Shown here: positions 1-11,456 of the stretch, piece by piece | How the letters are laid out: each line of letters opens with the position of its first letter | How positions within the stretch are numbered: the stretch's first letter is position 1 | Source: Neocallimastix lanati (nom. inval.) | Taxonomy: Eukaryota; Neocallimastigomycota; Neocallimastigomycetes; Neocallimastigales; Neocallimastigaceae | Direction: 5' to 3' | Length of the DNA stretch: 64,000 bases | Assembly: GCA_016946835.1 (NCBI GenBank) | Contig: JACVTC010000090.1 | Coordinates: 693,501-757,500 of the forward strand | Notes under the pieces: generated by a model | What the model was told of the DNA's origin: nothing | Seen by the model: only the letters and a program-made list of their open reading frames with translations | Database searches by the model: none | Program-made: the position numbers and the translations under genes

Positions 1-970
1 TGATAAGGTAATTTATCTAAAAATTGCTTTGTGATAATACTTAAGTTGCTACATGAATCTATTAAAGCCTTACCACGAACTCCATCTACTATTACATCAA
101 CCATAGCAATATCATCTTCTTGTGGTTCATGATGTTTACTTTTATATGTATGATCTATATTGTTCGTTATTATTGTAGTAGCACACATATTATCCACTGC
201 ACCTGAAATTTTAGTATTATTCTTTTCTAATTTAAGTCCTTGTGATACTTGAGACCGTATCTTTGGAGCAACGTCCAATAATTGTCCAAATGTAATATTG
301 CAATTACTGGAGTTTAAATCTTTGATCACGTCATAACTATCACAATCAGTTTGCATTTGTATTCTTTTTGGAATTCTAGTTGGCATAATTTCAGTTGACT
401 TTTCTGATGATTTTTCTTGAATTAATTTTTTTAAAGTTTGTTTAGAATTATTTCCTTCCTGAGAAGTTTCTTCATTAACAATATTAACAATACTATTTTT
501 ATTATTTTCCACAGAAGTACTAGTACTAGCTCTTTCCTTATCTCTTAGCTCTTTCTCAATCCTCTTTTCTTTCTCTATTCTGGGTTGAGCCATAATCGAA
601 GGATGTAATTGAGTTGTTGGCTTTTTGACTGGTCGCGATGTTCCCCTTAATTGATTTTCTTTTTGTTTTCGTAAACCTGGAGTAACTATTGGCTTAGGAT
701 CATCTCTTAGACTACGGTGAACCCTCTTTCCTCTTTGGTCACTAGTCTCTTCATCTTTAGGATTTGCCTTTCTCTTTATAACGTTTACTAAGTAATCCAA
801 TTCTTTGGAACCATCCGACTCATCATCAAAATCTTCGTAATAATCCGTAGTAGTACCTTCTTGGAAATCAGCAATTTCTTCATAATCATCATCTTCTTTT
901 AAGTCAACTGTTTTGGGACGATGGCAGACTGAAGCAATTTTTTTGACGATGGGAGTGCTTCTACTCCCTT
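1..970 (-). CDS. Ty3-like pol fragment, protease region (off left edge)
   Basis: Reading leftward from the gag stop, the frame one base back stays open to the window edge, about 320 codons, with no early ATG, so it is expected to be made by frameshifting. It has an acidic then Lys/Arg-rich linker (DLKEDDDYEE, KRIEKELRDKERA) followed by a retropepsin-like fold. The active-site stretch is KALIDSCSN, with D-S-C where the family normally has D-S/T-G. A conserved stretch (VDNMCATTI, NNIDHTYKSK) matches the copy at 3878-4336. Reverse transcriptase would lie beyond the edge. The protease call rests on position after gag and on the hydrophobic-hydrophobic-D-S motif; the C for G change makes activity uncertain. 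Confidence 0.6.
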
Positions 971-1888
971 TTAGTGGTTTAAATAATTTTCATAAAACTT
1001 CTTGCGGTTATTTTCCAATATAGAATTTAATTTAGGACAGTTTCGTTTGGTATGTCCTTCATTGCTACAAAACCAGCAAGTACTAATTTTCATTTCTTTC
1101 ATCTTGTTAGTGAGATTTTCTATAGATACATTTTTGTGGGTTTTTGGTTTGTTAAAATCATTTGAAATGTTCTTATTAAAATTACTTTTAGAGTTAAGGA
1201 GATTGTAACGAGTCTTATCATAATATTCAGTACTATTTTTAATAGATAAACGATCAACTTTTTCAGCTATAGCGAATGCTTTGGTAATAGAAATATTGTC
1301 TTTAAGCATAACCTTTCTCCATGCGTCAGGATTATTGGTTAAGGAATCTGCATAATCTAAAATACTAATTTTTCTTCTTCTCTTTTTATCCAATTTATGG
1401 TACAAAGATCTATAACGGACATTAAAATCTTTAACTTTCTCGTTCTTCTTTATTTTCATGGAACGCAATTCTCGTAACAAGTTGGTTTGATCTTCTTTAA
1501 GTCCATAGAAAGTCTTCAGATGATTTATGATTTCATCAAGGCTTGGGTAGGTGGTAGTAGATTCACTTTCTTCATCATCTTCTCCTTCACTATCGCTATC
1601 GAAATCAGAATCTTCATCTTCAGTAAGGTCATTTCCATCTTCTAGTTCTTGGATAATTTCTCTTGGTTCTCCAGAAGCCGTTAATATACAAGCAGTAAAA
1701 ATAGTTTCAGGATCCTTGATATGTTGGTATTTTATCCATGCCTTTAACTCATTTGCCCAGGAGTTGATGTCAAGGTTTTGTTTAGTAAGCTTTTCAAAAT
1801 CTTTTAATTCTTTCTTTAATTCTCTGAAGCTAAGCTTACTTTCTGGAGTACTCTCTGTTGGAGTACTGGAAGTACTGGATGTTCTCAT
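971..1888 (-). CDS. gag: Ty3-like Gag with CCHC zinc knuckle
   Basis: The 305-residue capsid-type protein has a Ser/Thr-rich start, an acidic stretch near residues 90-110 (DEDSDFDSDSEGEDDEES), a helical capsid core (SMKIKKNEKVKDFNVRYRSL) and one C-terminal zinc knuckle, CWFCSNEGHTKRNC, of C-x2-C-x4-H-x4-C form. It ends five residues past KKFYE, where a slippery heptamer precedes the stop. The start is the first ATG and aligns with the second copy's MSENTSS start. The frame is intact over its whole length, unlike the copy at 5039-5967, so this is the younger of the two. Confidence 0.8.
   Translation of the reverse strand: MRTSSTSSTPTESTPESKLSFRELKKELKDFEKLTKQNLDINSWANELKAWIKYQHIKDPETIFTACILTASGEPREIIQELEDGNDLTEDEDSDFDSDSEGEDDEESESTTTYPSLDEIINHLKTFYGLKEDQTNLLRELRSMKIKKNEKVKDFNVRYRSLYHKLDKKRRRKISILDYADSLTNNPDAWRKVMLKDNISITKAFAIAEKVDRLSIKNSTEYYDKTRYNLLNSKSNFNKNISNDFNKPKTHKNVSIENLTNKMKEMKISTCWFCSNEGHTKRNCPKLNSILENNRKKFYENYLNH
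977..983 (-). promoter_or_regulatory. -1 ribosomal frameshift slippery heptamer TTTAAAC
   Basis: On the minus strand the last gag codons read TAT TTA AAC CAC TAA, so T TTA AAC is in the correct X XXY YYZ phase three codons from the stop. Slipping one base back enters the open protease frame. TTTAAAC is one of the strongest known -1 sites. No clear downstream pseudoknot was found by eye. Confidence 0.65.
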
Positions 1889-3877
1889 AAAATAAAATTT
1901 ATTGTATCTATAGAATGCTAAACCTCGTAATGTATAAATTGTTATAAAAAAGTAAAAATAAAAAAAATTAAAAAAAATAAATCTTTTAACTAATAAAATT
2001 ATTAATTATTTATTATTATTAATCACTTATTAAATTATAATAATCGTGCAATCTGATAGTACACACTGTCTGACGTGCAGCTTACCTCTTGAAAGGTGTC
2101 ATGCCACGCGTGTGCCACGGTTACTATTTTCAATATAAAAAATAGCAGTCCAGAGCCTACTAGCCCAATTACTATGTAGGATAAACTTAACCCGGAAATC
2201 TATGCACGAATATTAGTTTAATTTAATATTAATTAATATTTTTAACAATTAATAATAATTAGTTAAAAATATAAAAATTGTTTTCTTTTTTAAAAAAAAT
2301 ATTTGTTTTATTAGAAAAATTATTTATTAATATTATAATTTTATCCCCAATGTATTAATTTATTGTTATATTCCCCGATATCTCCACCAATTTTTCATGG
2401 TATGGTTCATATAATTTTAGGAATATAATAATAATTAACACAAATAATAAAATTACAATAAAAAAAAAATAATTTGTTTTAAAATCAATATTTATTTATT
2501 TAAATTTATAAAAGAAAAATAATAATATAATTATTTATTTAATAAAAAGAAAGTTATTGATTATATTTTATTTCACTAAAATTACATGTATTTATATTTT
2601 TTTATCAAATTAAAATTTGTAAAGCCTAACTATTTTTTTAATAAACTAATTACTAATTATTTTTATAAATAAAACATTTAAATTGAAATTGAATTATTAT
2701 TTTAGTTAATAATATTATTGTTATAAATAGTAGTTATATATTATTGAATTATTAATTATTTAATAATAGTTTAATACTAATATATATAAAATAAAAATAA
2801 AGAGATTATACAGAATATTTTATTGTGGTTTAGTTAAATTTAGTAATTAAAAATAAATTTAAATTGATAACGAAAATTTTAATAACTAATTAAATAGATT
2901 TGATTATTTTCAATATAACATAATACAAAAGAAATATAATATTAATATATTAAGTGGGCAAGGACAATATTCTTGGCTAAAGATTTTTAATACATTATAA
3001 TGGAATCGGATCGATAATTCAAAAAGGAATTATAAGTTAATTAGTGATTTATTAACTTAAGATTTCTATTTAGTAATATTTGAAGAATATTGGAAAGTTC
3101 CAATTATATAGAATAGAATAATCTATAAGGTTAGAATAATTTATATTATTCTAGCACAATTAGTATTATTTGTTCATTCTGTATTAAAATTCGTAAAAAG
3201 GAAATTTTGGTATAGCGGTTAGAGCTATAGCCATGGATCGAATTACTCGAGTTCGACTCACACTTATTTTTAAATTTTAATTATTTTATTTTCATTGTTC
3301 TAGACAATTCCTTCTGTATTTTCTTTACAGAATTTCATAGAAATTTTTAATTATTAAAATAATTTTATTCTATTTTATTCCTTTTATCTATTAATTTCTA
3401 TTTTTACGGTTAAATTCAGTTTTGAAAGAATTTTCTAAAATTTTGAAGATTCGAAATTTTACAAAAAAACTGTTTTTCCGAAAAAATATAAATATGAGTA
3501 AATTTTTCGTTAAAAATATTTTCTTCGTGCTTTTATTAATTGATTAATTAATAATAAATAATTTGATATATTACAATATTAATTGATTAATTAATAATTA
3601 AATATTTTATATAAATTTATCTTTAAAAAAAAAAAAAAAAAAAAAAAAATTTAATAAAACAATTTCTTACAAAACATTTTTTTACTTATTATTAATATTC
3701 AGTGTTGCCTATTGTTTTTTCCTATTTGAGTGTCCCTCTCGTTACTAAGGTATAGCTTTTAATACACACATTAATTTTTCTTCTTCATCATAAGGGTTTT
3801 TAATTGGGGTTATCACATCAATAAGTCCATTATCATTCATATAACAGAGACTATACAATATTGGATGGATAAATAAT
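1889..3877. other. Non-coding, probable LTR and decayed pol
   Basis: No gene is seen. A less AT-rich patch (2040-2200) lies just upstream of the minus-strand gag and is the likely LTR core. At 2375-2395 the minus strand reads GGTGGAGATATCGGGG, a polypurine-like motif also found at 7986-8006 (GGAGGAGATATTGGGG). LTR ends could not be fixed. A tRNA-like sequence lies at 3201-3270 and a 25-A run near 3627-3651. Confidence 0.4.
3201..3270 (+). ncRNA. tRNA-like sequence with A and B boxes (SINE head or tRNA relic)
   Basis: TGGTATAGCGGTTAGAG fits a Pol III A box, and GAGTTCGACTC, 41 bases later, fits a B box, the spacing seen in tRNA genes. TAGC/GCTA can form a D stem. The anticodon and acceptor stems do not pair well, so a working tRNA gene is unlikely. 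It may be a tRNA-derived SINE head or a decayed tRNA. It lies inside retroelement debris. Confidence 0.35.
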
Positions 3878-5038
3878 TTATAATCTACTAAAGTTTTTAA
3901 TAAGAATATCATAGAAAGGGTCTTCTTTATCGACTACTCTAAATTTAGCTATCATTTCAAAGTTATTAATTTTTAAGGGAATTTGGACAATGTAATCTTC
4001 TGAGTATTCTTCATTTTGGGTAGCTAATCGAATTCTACCGCAACTAACATCGATAGGTTCATAAGTTGTAGGAAGTTTATCCAAAAATTGCTGTGTTACG
4101 ATATTAAGATTACTACAGAAGTCCATTAAAGTTTTTCCTTTCACTCCATCTACCACAATATCTACCATTGCGATATCATCTTCATTAGGTTCTATATTCT
4201 TACTCTTATATGTATGATCAATATTATTTACTAAGATAGTCGTAGCACAAACATTGTCTACAGCACCAGAAATTTTCGTTTGATCTTTTTCAAATTTTAA
4301 GCCTTGTATGACTTTAGTCTTTACCTTTGGAGACACATCTAGTAGTTGGGCTAGGGTAATATTATATTACATTTGATGTTATTCAGATTTTCTATAACAT
4401 CATAAGGTTTTTGATTCGCAATCATTTGAAGAATTCTTGGTACTCTTGCAGTTTTAGTTGTAGAAGACTTATTAATTTTATCATTCACCAATTTTGTTAA
4501 AGTTTGTTCTGTTTTATTATCAGGAGTATTATCTGAAGTAATATCAATAATATTATTAGTTTCTGATTCGTCAATTTCAATAGTATAAACTTGTTTTTTC
4601 GAAGTATTACCTCGTTCTTTATCACGTAGCTCTTTTTCTTTTTCTTTTTCCTTATTAATTAAAGGTTGCGTAAGTATTGATGGGTGGATCTGACTCCGAG
4701 TTGGTTTTTGCTTTGGGTTTTCCATTAATTCATTTTCTTTTTCTTTCTTAATGCAGGTGTTGCAATTGGTCTAGGATTATCTTTAAGACTTTGATGTATT
4801 TTCTTTCCTGTACTAGATTCATGTTTGTCATCTTTTTTTCGTTTAATTGCAGCACATAAATAACTTTCATTTTCTTCTAAGTCAGATTCACTTGATTTTT
4901 CAGTATGAAGTTCTTCTTCATTTTCTGATTCTGATTCCATACTTATTACTTCTTGAAGGTGATTTTGTTGTGGTTCTTCTAAGGCTGATTGAAATTTGAT
5001 TGAAGCAATTTTATTGACTATGATAATGATTCTTCTCT
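3878..5038 (-). pseudogene. Ty3-like protease region, second copy, decayed
   Basis: Three pieces in three frames (4940-4725, 4725-4351, 4336-3878) align with the protease frame at 1-970. They share RPIATPALRKK, QPLINKEKEKEKELRDKER and GAVDNVCATTILVNNIDHTYKSK. The active-site stretch has become KTLMDFCSN, with the small residue after Asp now Phe. Two frameshifts and the missing reverse transcriptase mark it as dead. No pol is recognisable between here and 2400. Confidence 0.75.
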
Positions 5039-5967
5039 CTTTTAGTGATTTAAATTTTTATTTTCGAAATATTCTTTGTGATTTTTGTAAACAATCGCTT
5101 AAAGCTTAGGACAGTTATTCTGATAATGACCTTTTTCCGTACAGAAGAAATATGTACTAATAGTTAAGTTTTTCATTCGTTTTGTTAGATCTTCAACATC
5201 AGAATCTTTTACTGGCTTTCTTGGTTCTGAAAAAGATTTCAGTTTAAATTTCTTTTTATTAAAGTTGGAAGGCTTATTGTAGTTAGGATAAGTATTTTTG
5301 TCTGAATCATAAGCAATTTTAGGAATAATTCTATCTACTTTCTCTGCTATTTCACAGGCTTTATTGAGAGAAATATTATCCTTAAGAGAAACTCTTTTCC
5401 ATGCCTCATTATTATTTTGTAATGAGTCGGCATAGTCTAATACACTAATTCGTTTTCTTCTTTTAATATCCAACTTGTGGTAAAGAGTTCTGTAGCGTAT
5501 ATTAAAATCTTTCCCTTTTTCGTTCCTTTTAATTTTAAGTGTACGAAGTTCTCTGAGTAGAACATTTTGATCTTCTTTTAGGCCATAGAATTTTTCTAAT
5601 TCATCCACAATTTTGTCTAAACTTATGAGTCATCACCGATGTTATTATCTTCGTCATTATCATAATCACTAAAGATATTGTCATTTTCCATATCTTGGAT
5701 GATTTCTCTTATTTCACCGGTAGAAATCAAAATACAAGTGATAAATATTATTTCTGGATCAACCACTTGCTGATATCTGATCTATAATTTTAATTCAGAG
5801 GCCAAAGATTTTATATCTAAGTTGTCTTTGTTCAGTTTTTCTATTCCTTTAATTTCCTTCTTTAAGTCTTTAAAATTAATTCGACTATTATTTATAGCTA
5901 CTGGACTAGGAATAGAGGGTGATGCACTAGACGAGCCACCACTCTCAGAAGAAGTGTTTTCTGACAT
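5039..5967 (-). pseudogene. Ty3-like Gag, second copy, decayed
   Basis: Capsid core (RTLKIKRNEKGKDFNIRYRTL) and knuckle match the gag at 971-1888. The knuckle's first Cys pair is broken (STYFFCTEKGHYQNNC). A stop follows CPKL, about 15 codons early, and a frameshift near 5610-5780 separates the N-terminal part (MSENTSSE start at 5967). The slippery site at the gag end is TTTAAAT here instead of TTTAAAC. An ATG 45 bases further out is in frame but MSENTSS aligns with the other copy's start. Confidence 0.75.
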
Positions 5968-8249
5968 GTTTGAATTTATTGAAAGAAGTAGTAATAAATC
6001 ATGTAATGTATACAATGTTAATAGTTATATTAAAAAAAATTTTTTTTGTTATACAATATCAAAGATTTGATTAATAACTTTAAGGTATTTTTCTTGAGTA
6101 GTAGAGTTTTATTTTTATAATAAATTAGCCAAAAGTATCAAATTAATTATTTTGAATAAGTAGTAAATAATGGATTCAACAACCAAAATAAATTTAAGAT
6201 ATAAACTAGCGTCAACTTGATCATCAAATATATCAATTCGTAGAATAGTTGAGCTCGAATTCCCCTTGGACCCACTCAATGTAAAGATATTATTAATATC
6301 TTTATAAATTTTAATTAAATTTAATCATAAATTTAAGTAAAATTGAAATAAATCTATTAAAAATCACGTGTATAAAATTATTGCAAATAATTTTAAACAA
6401 AACTTCGACTTCTTCCCAATCATATTAATAAATTAAAAATTTCTCTTGTGAAACTAGTAATTGAAAATCATTTCTTTTTATGTAATTTAATTCAAATAAT
6501 AAGAGTTAAGGTTTTTTACAAGATAAATTAACAACATGAAACTATGCAATTAGTCATGTTGAAACTTGCGGCATTTTATGCTAAAATCATATTAAATAAT
6601 TATGACAACTTTTATATTAATTTTAAATAGAAAATATAATAAGAATTTATTAATAATATTTAAATAATAAATAAATAATAAATGAGCTCGATTGAAATTG
6701 TTTATATTTATTTTAGTTATTAATTATAATTCTCTTTATTTAGTAATAGTTAATTATTTATTATTAGTTTAGGTTAGTATTGTTTTTAAATAAATAGTTA
6801 GATAATATAATTCAATAGGAATTATATATTCTAAATGTAATAAGATAAAAATATAAATAGTTAACCAAATTTCATGTATTTTAATCGATGTAATTGTTAT
6901 TAACGATTTATTGTTAATAACACTAATAATTAATAAAGATTATTTTAAAATCTAAATATAATAAAACTTATTTGTTTATAAAACATTTTTGTGTTATTTA
7001 GTGTTATTATAATTTTTGACTTATAATCTATTTTTTAAATCAAAACTTTATACTCAACAGAATTTCTTATTTGAATTTACTTAAATTTATTTTTTTTTAT
7101 TTAGAAGCTTATTTTTATAAAAAAAATTAATTTAATATAGTTGTTATCAAGTTGAATTACTGACAAAGTTATATTATAAACTACTAGCTTATGGGTCTTT
7201 CGTCCGATAATATTCATTCCGTCACCCTATTCACGTGATCTACGTTCCGTCACACGCTTCAGGATCTCAATATTACCCCTACTATCCCCCTCTTGACAGC
7301 TAGTAAGGCTTGTTTATGCTGAATATAACATGTTTAATTCAATCTTGATAAGAAAAGAATATTTCAATTTTCAATATTAAATTAAACAAAGTAGCTTCCT
7401 CAAATGTTCCTTATTCAATTATATTTAAAATTTTTGATATTTATAAGAACAATAAAAATATTATTATTAATATTATTATTTTGTATTATAAAAAAATTTT
7501 TTATTTACTACTCTAAAAAAAAAAAATATAAAATTATATTTATATTACAAAATACTTAAAAGAATTAAATTTTATCATTAATTAATTGTTTCTTGAGCAT
7601 CGGCATTTCCGGAAATTTTCCATACTTAAAACAGAATGTAGAGTGGTAGTATGTAAATCAACCCAGCTCGCCTATTACGGTTTCATGTGGTGCTTACACC
7701 AGGCACTTCTGCTTACTATTAAACAGAACGACCAGAGCTTAAGAATAATTGTCACTATAATTACTTCATAAGAGTAATTAACCCGAAAACCCTCTTCTTC
7801 TTGAGTTCTGAGATAAGTACGCTTCTAAATCATACTAACTCCAATGCTCAAGAAAAAAAAAAAAGATAAAATTTAAAGTTTATTCGAAGCTTCACGGATA
7901 GTATAAATTATCTAGCACTTCGAAATATATGAAAAAAATTGTTTTGTAAGAAAAATATATTTATTTTAATATTATTTATATTATCTTATTTTTAATTTTA
8001 TTCTCCCCAATATCTCCTCCAAATTTTATGTTAAGGTTCGGAGAGAGGGAAAATAAAAATAAGTAATAATATAAACAATAAAAAACATAATGAACAAGAA
8101 AAATAATAAAAAAATAATTTTATAATTTTTTATTTTATAAATCTTTTATTAAATTTTTATTAAAAATTACAATATTAAAAAAGTACAATATAAAAAAATA
8201 CTATTTTTAAAATAGTATTTATCTTATAATAGTGTTTATTAAATACATT
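5968..8249. other. Non-coding, LTR-like debris and a TIR-bounded island
   Basis: AT-rich, no gene. Less AT-rich patches lie at 6215-6285 and 7190-7330; the second repeats TTCCGTCAC and is bracketed by TACTAGCT/AGCTAGTA. The island at 7589-7855 is listed separately. On the minus strand 8006-7986 reads as a polypurine tract (GGAGGAGATATTGGGG), as expected at the 3' end of the gag remnant at 8250-9016 if its pol were deleted; an LTR could start there but its end is not visible. Confidence 0.35.
7589..7855. repeat. 267-bp island with 12-bp perfect inverted ends
   Basis: TTTCTTGAGCAT at the left and ATGCTCAAGAAA at the right are a perfect 12-bp inverted repeat around sequence far less AT-rich than its surroundings (24 of 60 bases G/C at 7621-7680). 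This could be a MITE or a structured RNA closed by a terminal helix. A short open frame inside has no family features. Confidence 0.4.
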
Positions 8250-9016
8250 GTACATTGTTCCCTTTTCCTTGGTAAGCAATGATATTGGTAGTAATTCTTA
8301 AAGAGGCAGGAAGGGCTTTATATAGGTAGTCAAATTTGTCATAATCCGGAAAATTTTCTCTAAGATTTTCTAACATTTGGAAAGTATTGTTCATATCTGA
8401 TATAAAATTGAAATGTTATATTCCCTTTTGAAGAGTACATATTCTGACTTTTCTTTTAATGTTTGTTTTTGTTCTTTATCACTTGGATAATACGAGTATC
8501 TTAATGTATTCCAAATTTCAAAAGAGTATTCGAGCTAAAGTTTATGCTTCTTTTTTTGTCATCTGAAATTTTTTGTAAATTAAATATTTTTCTTATTCAT
8601 TTTCATCAGCCATTTCCTGAGTAACGTTTCTGGTGTAACGATAGATTTTTTTGTCTGGAATTTCCAAATAGTCGTTCATATTTATTTGGCTAATTTCAGA
8701 TACTTTAATTTTTCTTATTAGTTCTTTTTTTTATATATTCTTCAACATGGCTTAGTCTTAAAACCATGACCATGGTGTCGCTCCAAAGTTTATAGTTATT
8801 TCTTCCGGTTAAAATAACTTCAGTGGACTTAATATTTGTATATTTGGTATTTCTGGGATTTTGATTGTCAACTAAATATCTTATAATTGTAGCTAAATCT
8901 TCATTATCATCTCTCTCCTTATTTTTAGCTTTTCGTAATAAATGAACAGTGCTGGAGGATGATGTACTATCATAAGATGATGAGCCGCTATTCTTTATAC
9001 TGTATTTTCCCATCAT
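8250..9016 (-). pseudogene. copia-type Gag remnant
   Basis: The intact first part (9016-8705) is Ser-rich, then carries the copia Gag signature STEVILTGRNNYKLWSDTM and HVEEYI. Further left, in shifting frames, come EIWNTLRYSYYPSD and FDYLYKALPASLR, the 'YLYKALP' block at the Gag C-terminal half. No zinc knuckle, protease, integrase or RT follows; a polypurine tract comes only about 240 bases later. Pol seems to have been deleted as a block. Confidence 0.65.
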
Positions 9017-11456
9017 TGTATGGTTATTTTTATTATATAATTGCTTTATATTAATATGTATTTTTTTTTGTTATAAATAAAAATAGTTGAATCAACTGAG
9101 ACTTTTAATCTTTAAAGTATTAATGATAAATTTTATTTAATAAAAGACACCATTTTATTAATGGTATTAATATTACACACAATTATAGAGTATAAATCAA
9201 ATATAGTAATACAGGGGCTATAAAATGATTCATAATACATAAAATACATTTGTTAAAATTATACGCTTGATTACTAAGTTATTCAAGCCTTATTACATAT
9301 GTATCAAATTATACATGCACATTTTATATAAATTATTTATAACTATACTATATAATATTAAACTTTAATTATTCTTAACATTTAATAATTTTATAGTTTA
9401 AAATAATTATTTTGTATTATATTGAAAATTTTAATTAATTAAGTAATTATATTAAATTACTGATATTGCTAATTTATTATTTAACTATCTTTTTTTAATT
9501 ATTACTATATCTAAATTGTCTATAATATAATTATTGTAAAATTATTTTCTTTATATATTAAAAAATTATTGATAAAAAATTTTTTGAAAGAATTATTCGA
9601 CACATTCAGAAGTACTTATATATTTTGCTGTTGTCACAACTAAGGATTGTTTTTTAGATAATATACAAATTTGAAAGTTTCCAATTAAAATTATATTTTC
9701 TGATGTAGATTTTCTATCAGCTATATTTTCCTAAAAATATGAATAAGCACTAATATAAATAAAACTATAATTATTTTATAAGTATTTTATAAAATTTAAT
9801 AGAAGTAAGATATTTATAATTTTGTTTCAATTAGAAGCTATTGGATTTTTACATTTTCTTAAAGTTTTACTAACTATATGAGAAATATCAGGATTGCTCT
9901 TTCAAAATTAGTTTTGTCGAAGATATTATAATTTAAAAAAATTAAATAATCTAAAGTACAGTTTTTCCATAATTTTCAAAATAAAATTTTTTGATAAAAA
10001 TTAAAAAATTAAATTTGAAAGATAAAATATTAAAATTTCTATTTTCAACTTTTATATTATTTATAATAGATTATTTTATATTTATTTTATTTTATTTTAT
10101 TTTACTTTATTTTATTCAATCTGTACTTTATTTTCATATTCTACTATTTATTTTATTTTATTTTATTTTATTTTATTTTATTTTTATTTTATTTTATTTA
10201 ATCTGTACTTAATATATATATTTCAACTATTTATTTTATTTTATTGTATTAAATCTGTACTTAATATTTATTTTTCAGCTATTTATTTTATTTTATTTTA
10301 TTCAATCTGTACTTTATATTTATATTTCAACTGTTTATTTTATTTTTATTAATATAAAATCAAAGTTATATATATATATATATAATATTTAATAATATTA
10401 GCTTTTAATTATTTTAAATATACTCTAAATATTACCTCAGAATTACAATGAATAAATTATGTAATAGTTTATGTATATACATGATTTTTAATTATATAAT
10501 CTTAAAAATTTAAAATAAATAATTAATATATAATAGAGATGTACTATTACAATAAATAAAAGATATGATTATATTTTCCTTTTCAATAAGATTTTAAAAT
10601 TAAAATTATTATAAATTATATTTAAGTTGATAACATGTTTTATTAATTTACTAAATGCTAAACTTATAGACCTTTTTATTTTATATATAAAAATATAATA
10701 ATTTTAACTATATAATTATTAAAAAATGTAGTAATATAAATTCTCTTATAGTTTAATATTATTTATTAATAATAAATTTTTAATATGGATATGATCAAAT
10801 CTAGTTTGGATTTTCTAGTAAGAGAAATTTAATCAAATTTTTGATCATTAAACTACAAAATTATTAAAAACTTTATATATATATATATATTTATATAAAT
10901 GTTCAAAAATTTTAATAACTATTATATTAACAAAAAAAAATTATATTATAATTCTCTTTATTCTAAAAATATTAAAATAATATGAATTACACTAATTATA
11001 GGCATTTTTTTTTAGACTTTAAATTATTACTAAAATTAAATATATTATAAAAATTATCAATAACATTATTATTTATATTATTTATAATAACTTATTTTAT
11101 ATTTATTTTATTTTATTTTTTTATTTTTTATTAATACTTTACTCTTTTATACCCCTTCAGTATTTCTTTTATTTTATTTGCTTTATTATCATTTTTATAA
11201 TTATTAATTTTATAATTTGAATTATCTTTATTTTTTTTATTTATTCATTTAAAAAGTGATTGATATTTCAGAATGTTTTATTTAACATTATAGATAGATA
11301 TTTAGGAAATATAATATTTTAATAAATATACAATGAATAAAAATAATTATACATAGTAATATCAAAAATAAATATTAAATAAAAAAAATATTTCATAATA
11401 TATTATAATTATTTACCCTTTATATATCTAATTATTGTATATATATTATAACAATT
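9017..11456. other. Intergenic, no gene; holds a minisatellite
   Basis: About 2.4 kb of nearly pure A/T between the copia Gag remnant and the receptor gene. Apart from the minisatellite at 10075-10350 and short AT dinucleotide runs (10369-10382, 10874-10891) nothing is recognised. The last few hundred bases should hold the receptor promoter; no specific site stands out. Confidence 0.5.
10075..10350 (+). repeat. TTTTA microsatellite and ~52-bp minisatellite
   Basis: Runs of TTTTA are punctuated four times by AATCTGTACTT (near 10118, 10200, 10252 and 10304; spacing 82, 52, 52). The repeated unit is roughly AATCTGTAC, an AT spacer, TTTCAACTATTT and TTTTA repeats. An open frame across it is a repeat artefact. 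Confidence 0.7.

Noticed and set aside
3201-3270. Functional tRNA gene
   Set aside because: Acceptor, anticodon and T stems fail to pair properly; only the A/B-box signals are good.
7586-7771. 61-codon frame in the GC-richer island
   Set aside because: No family features, and it fills only part of a segment bounded by an inverted repeat.
9991-10212. Open frame of Phe/Ile/Leu/Tyr
   Set aside because: It is the translation of TTTTA microsatellite repeats, with no start context or family.
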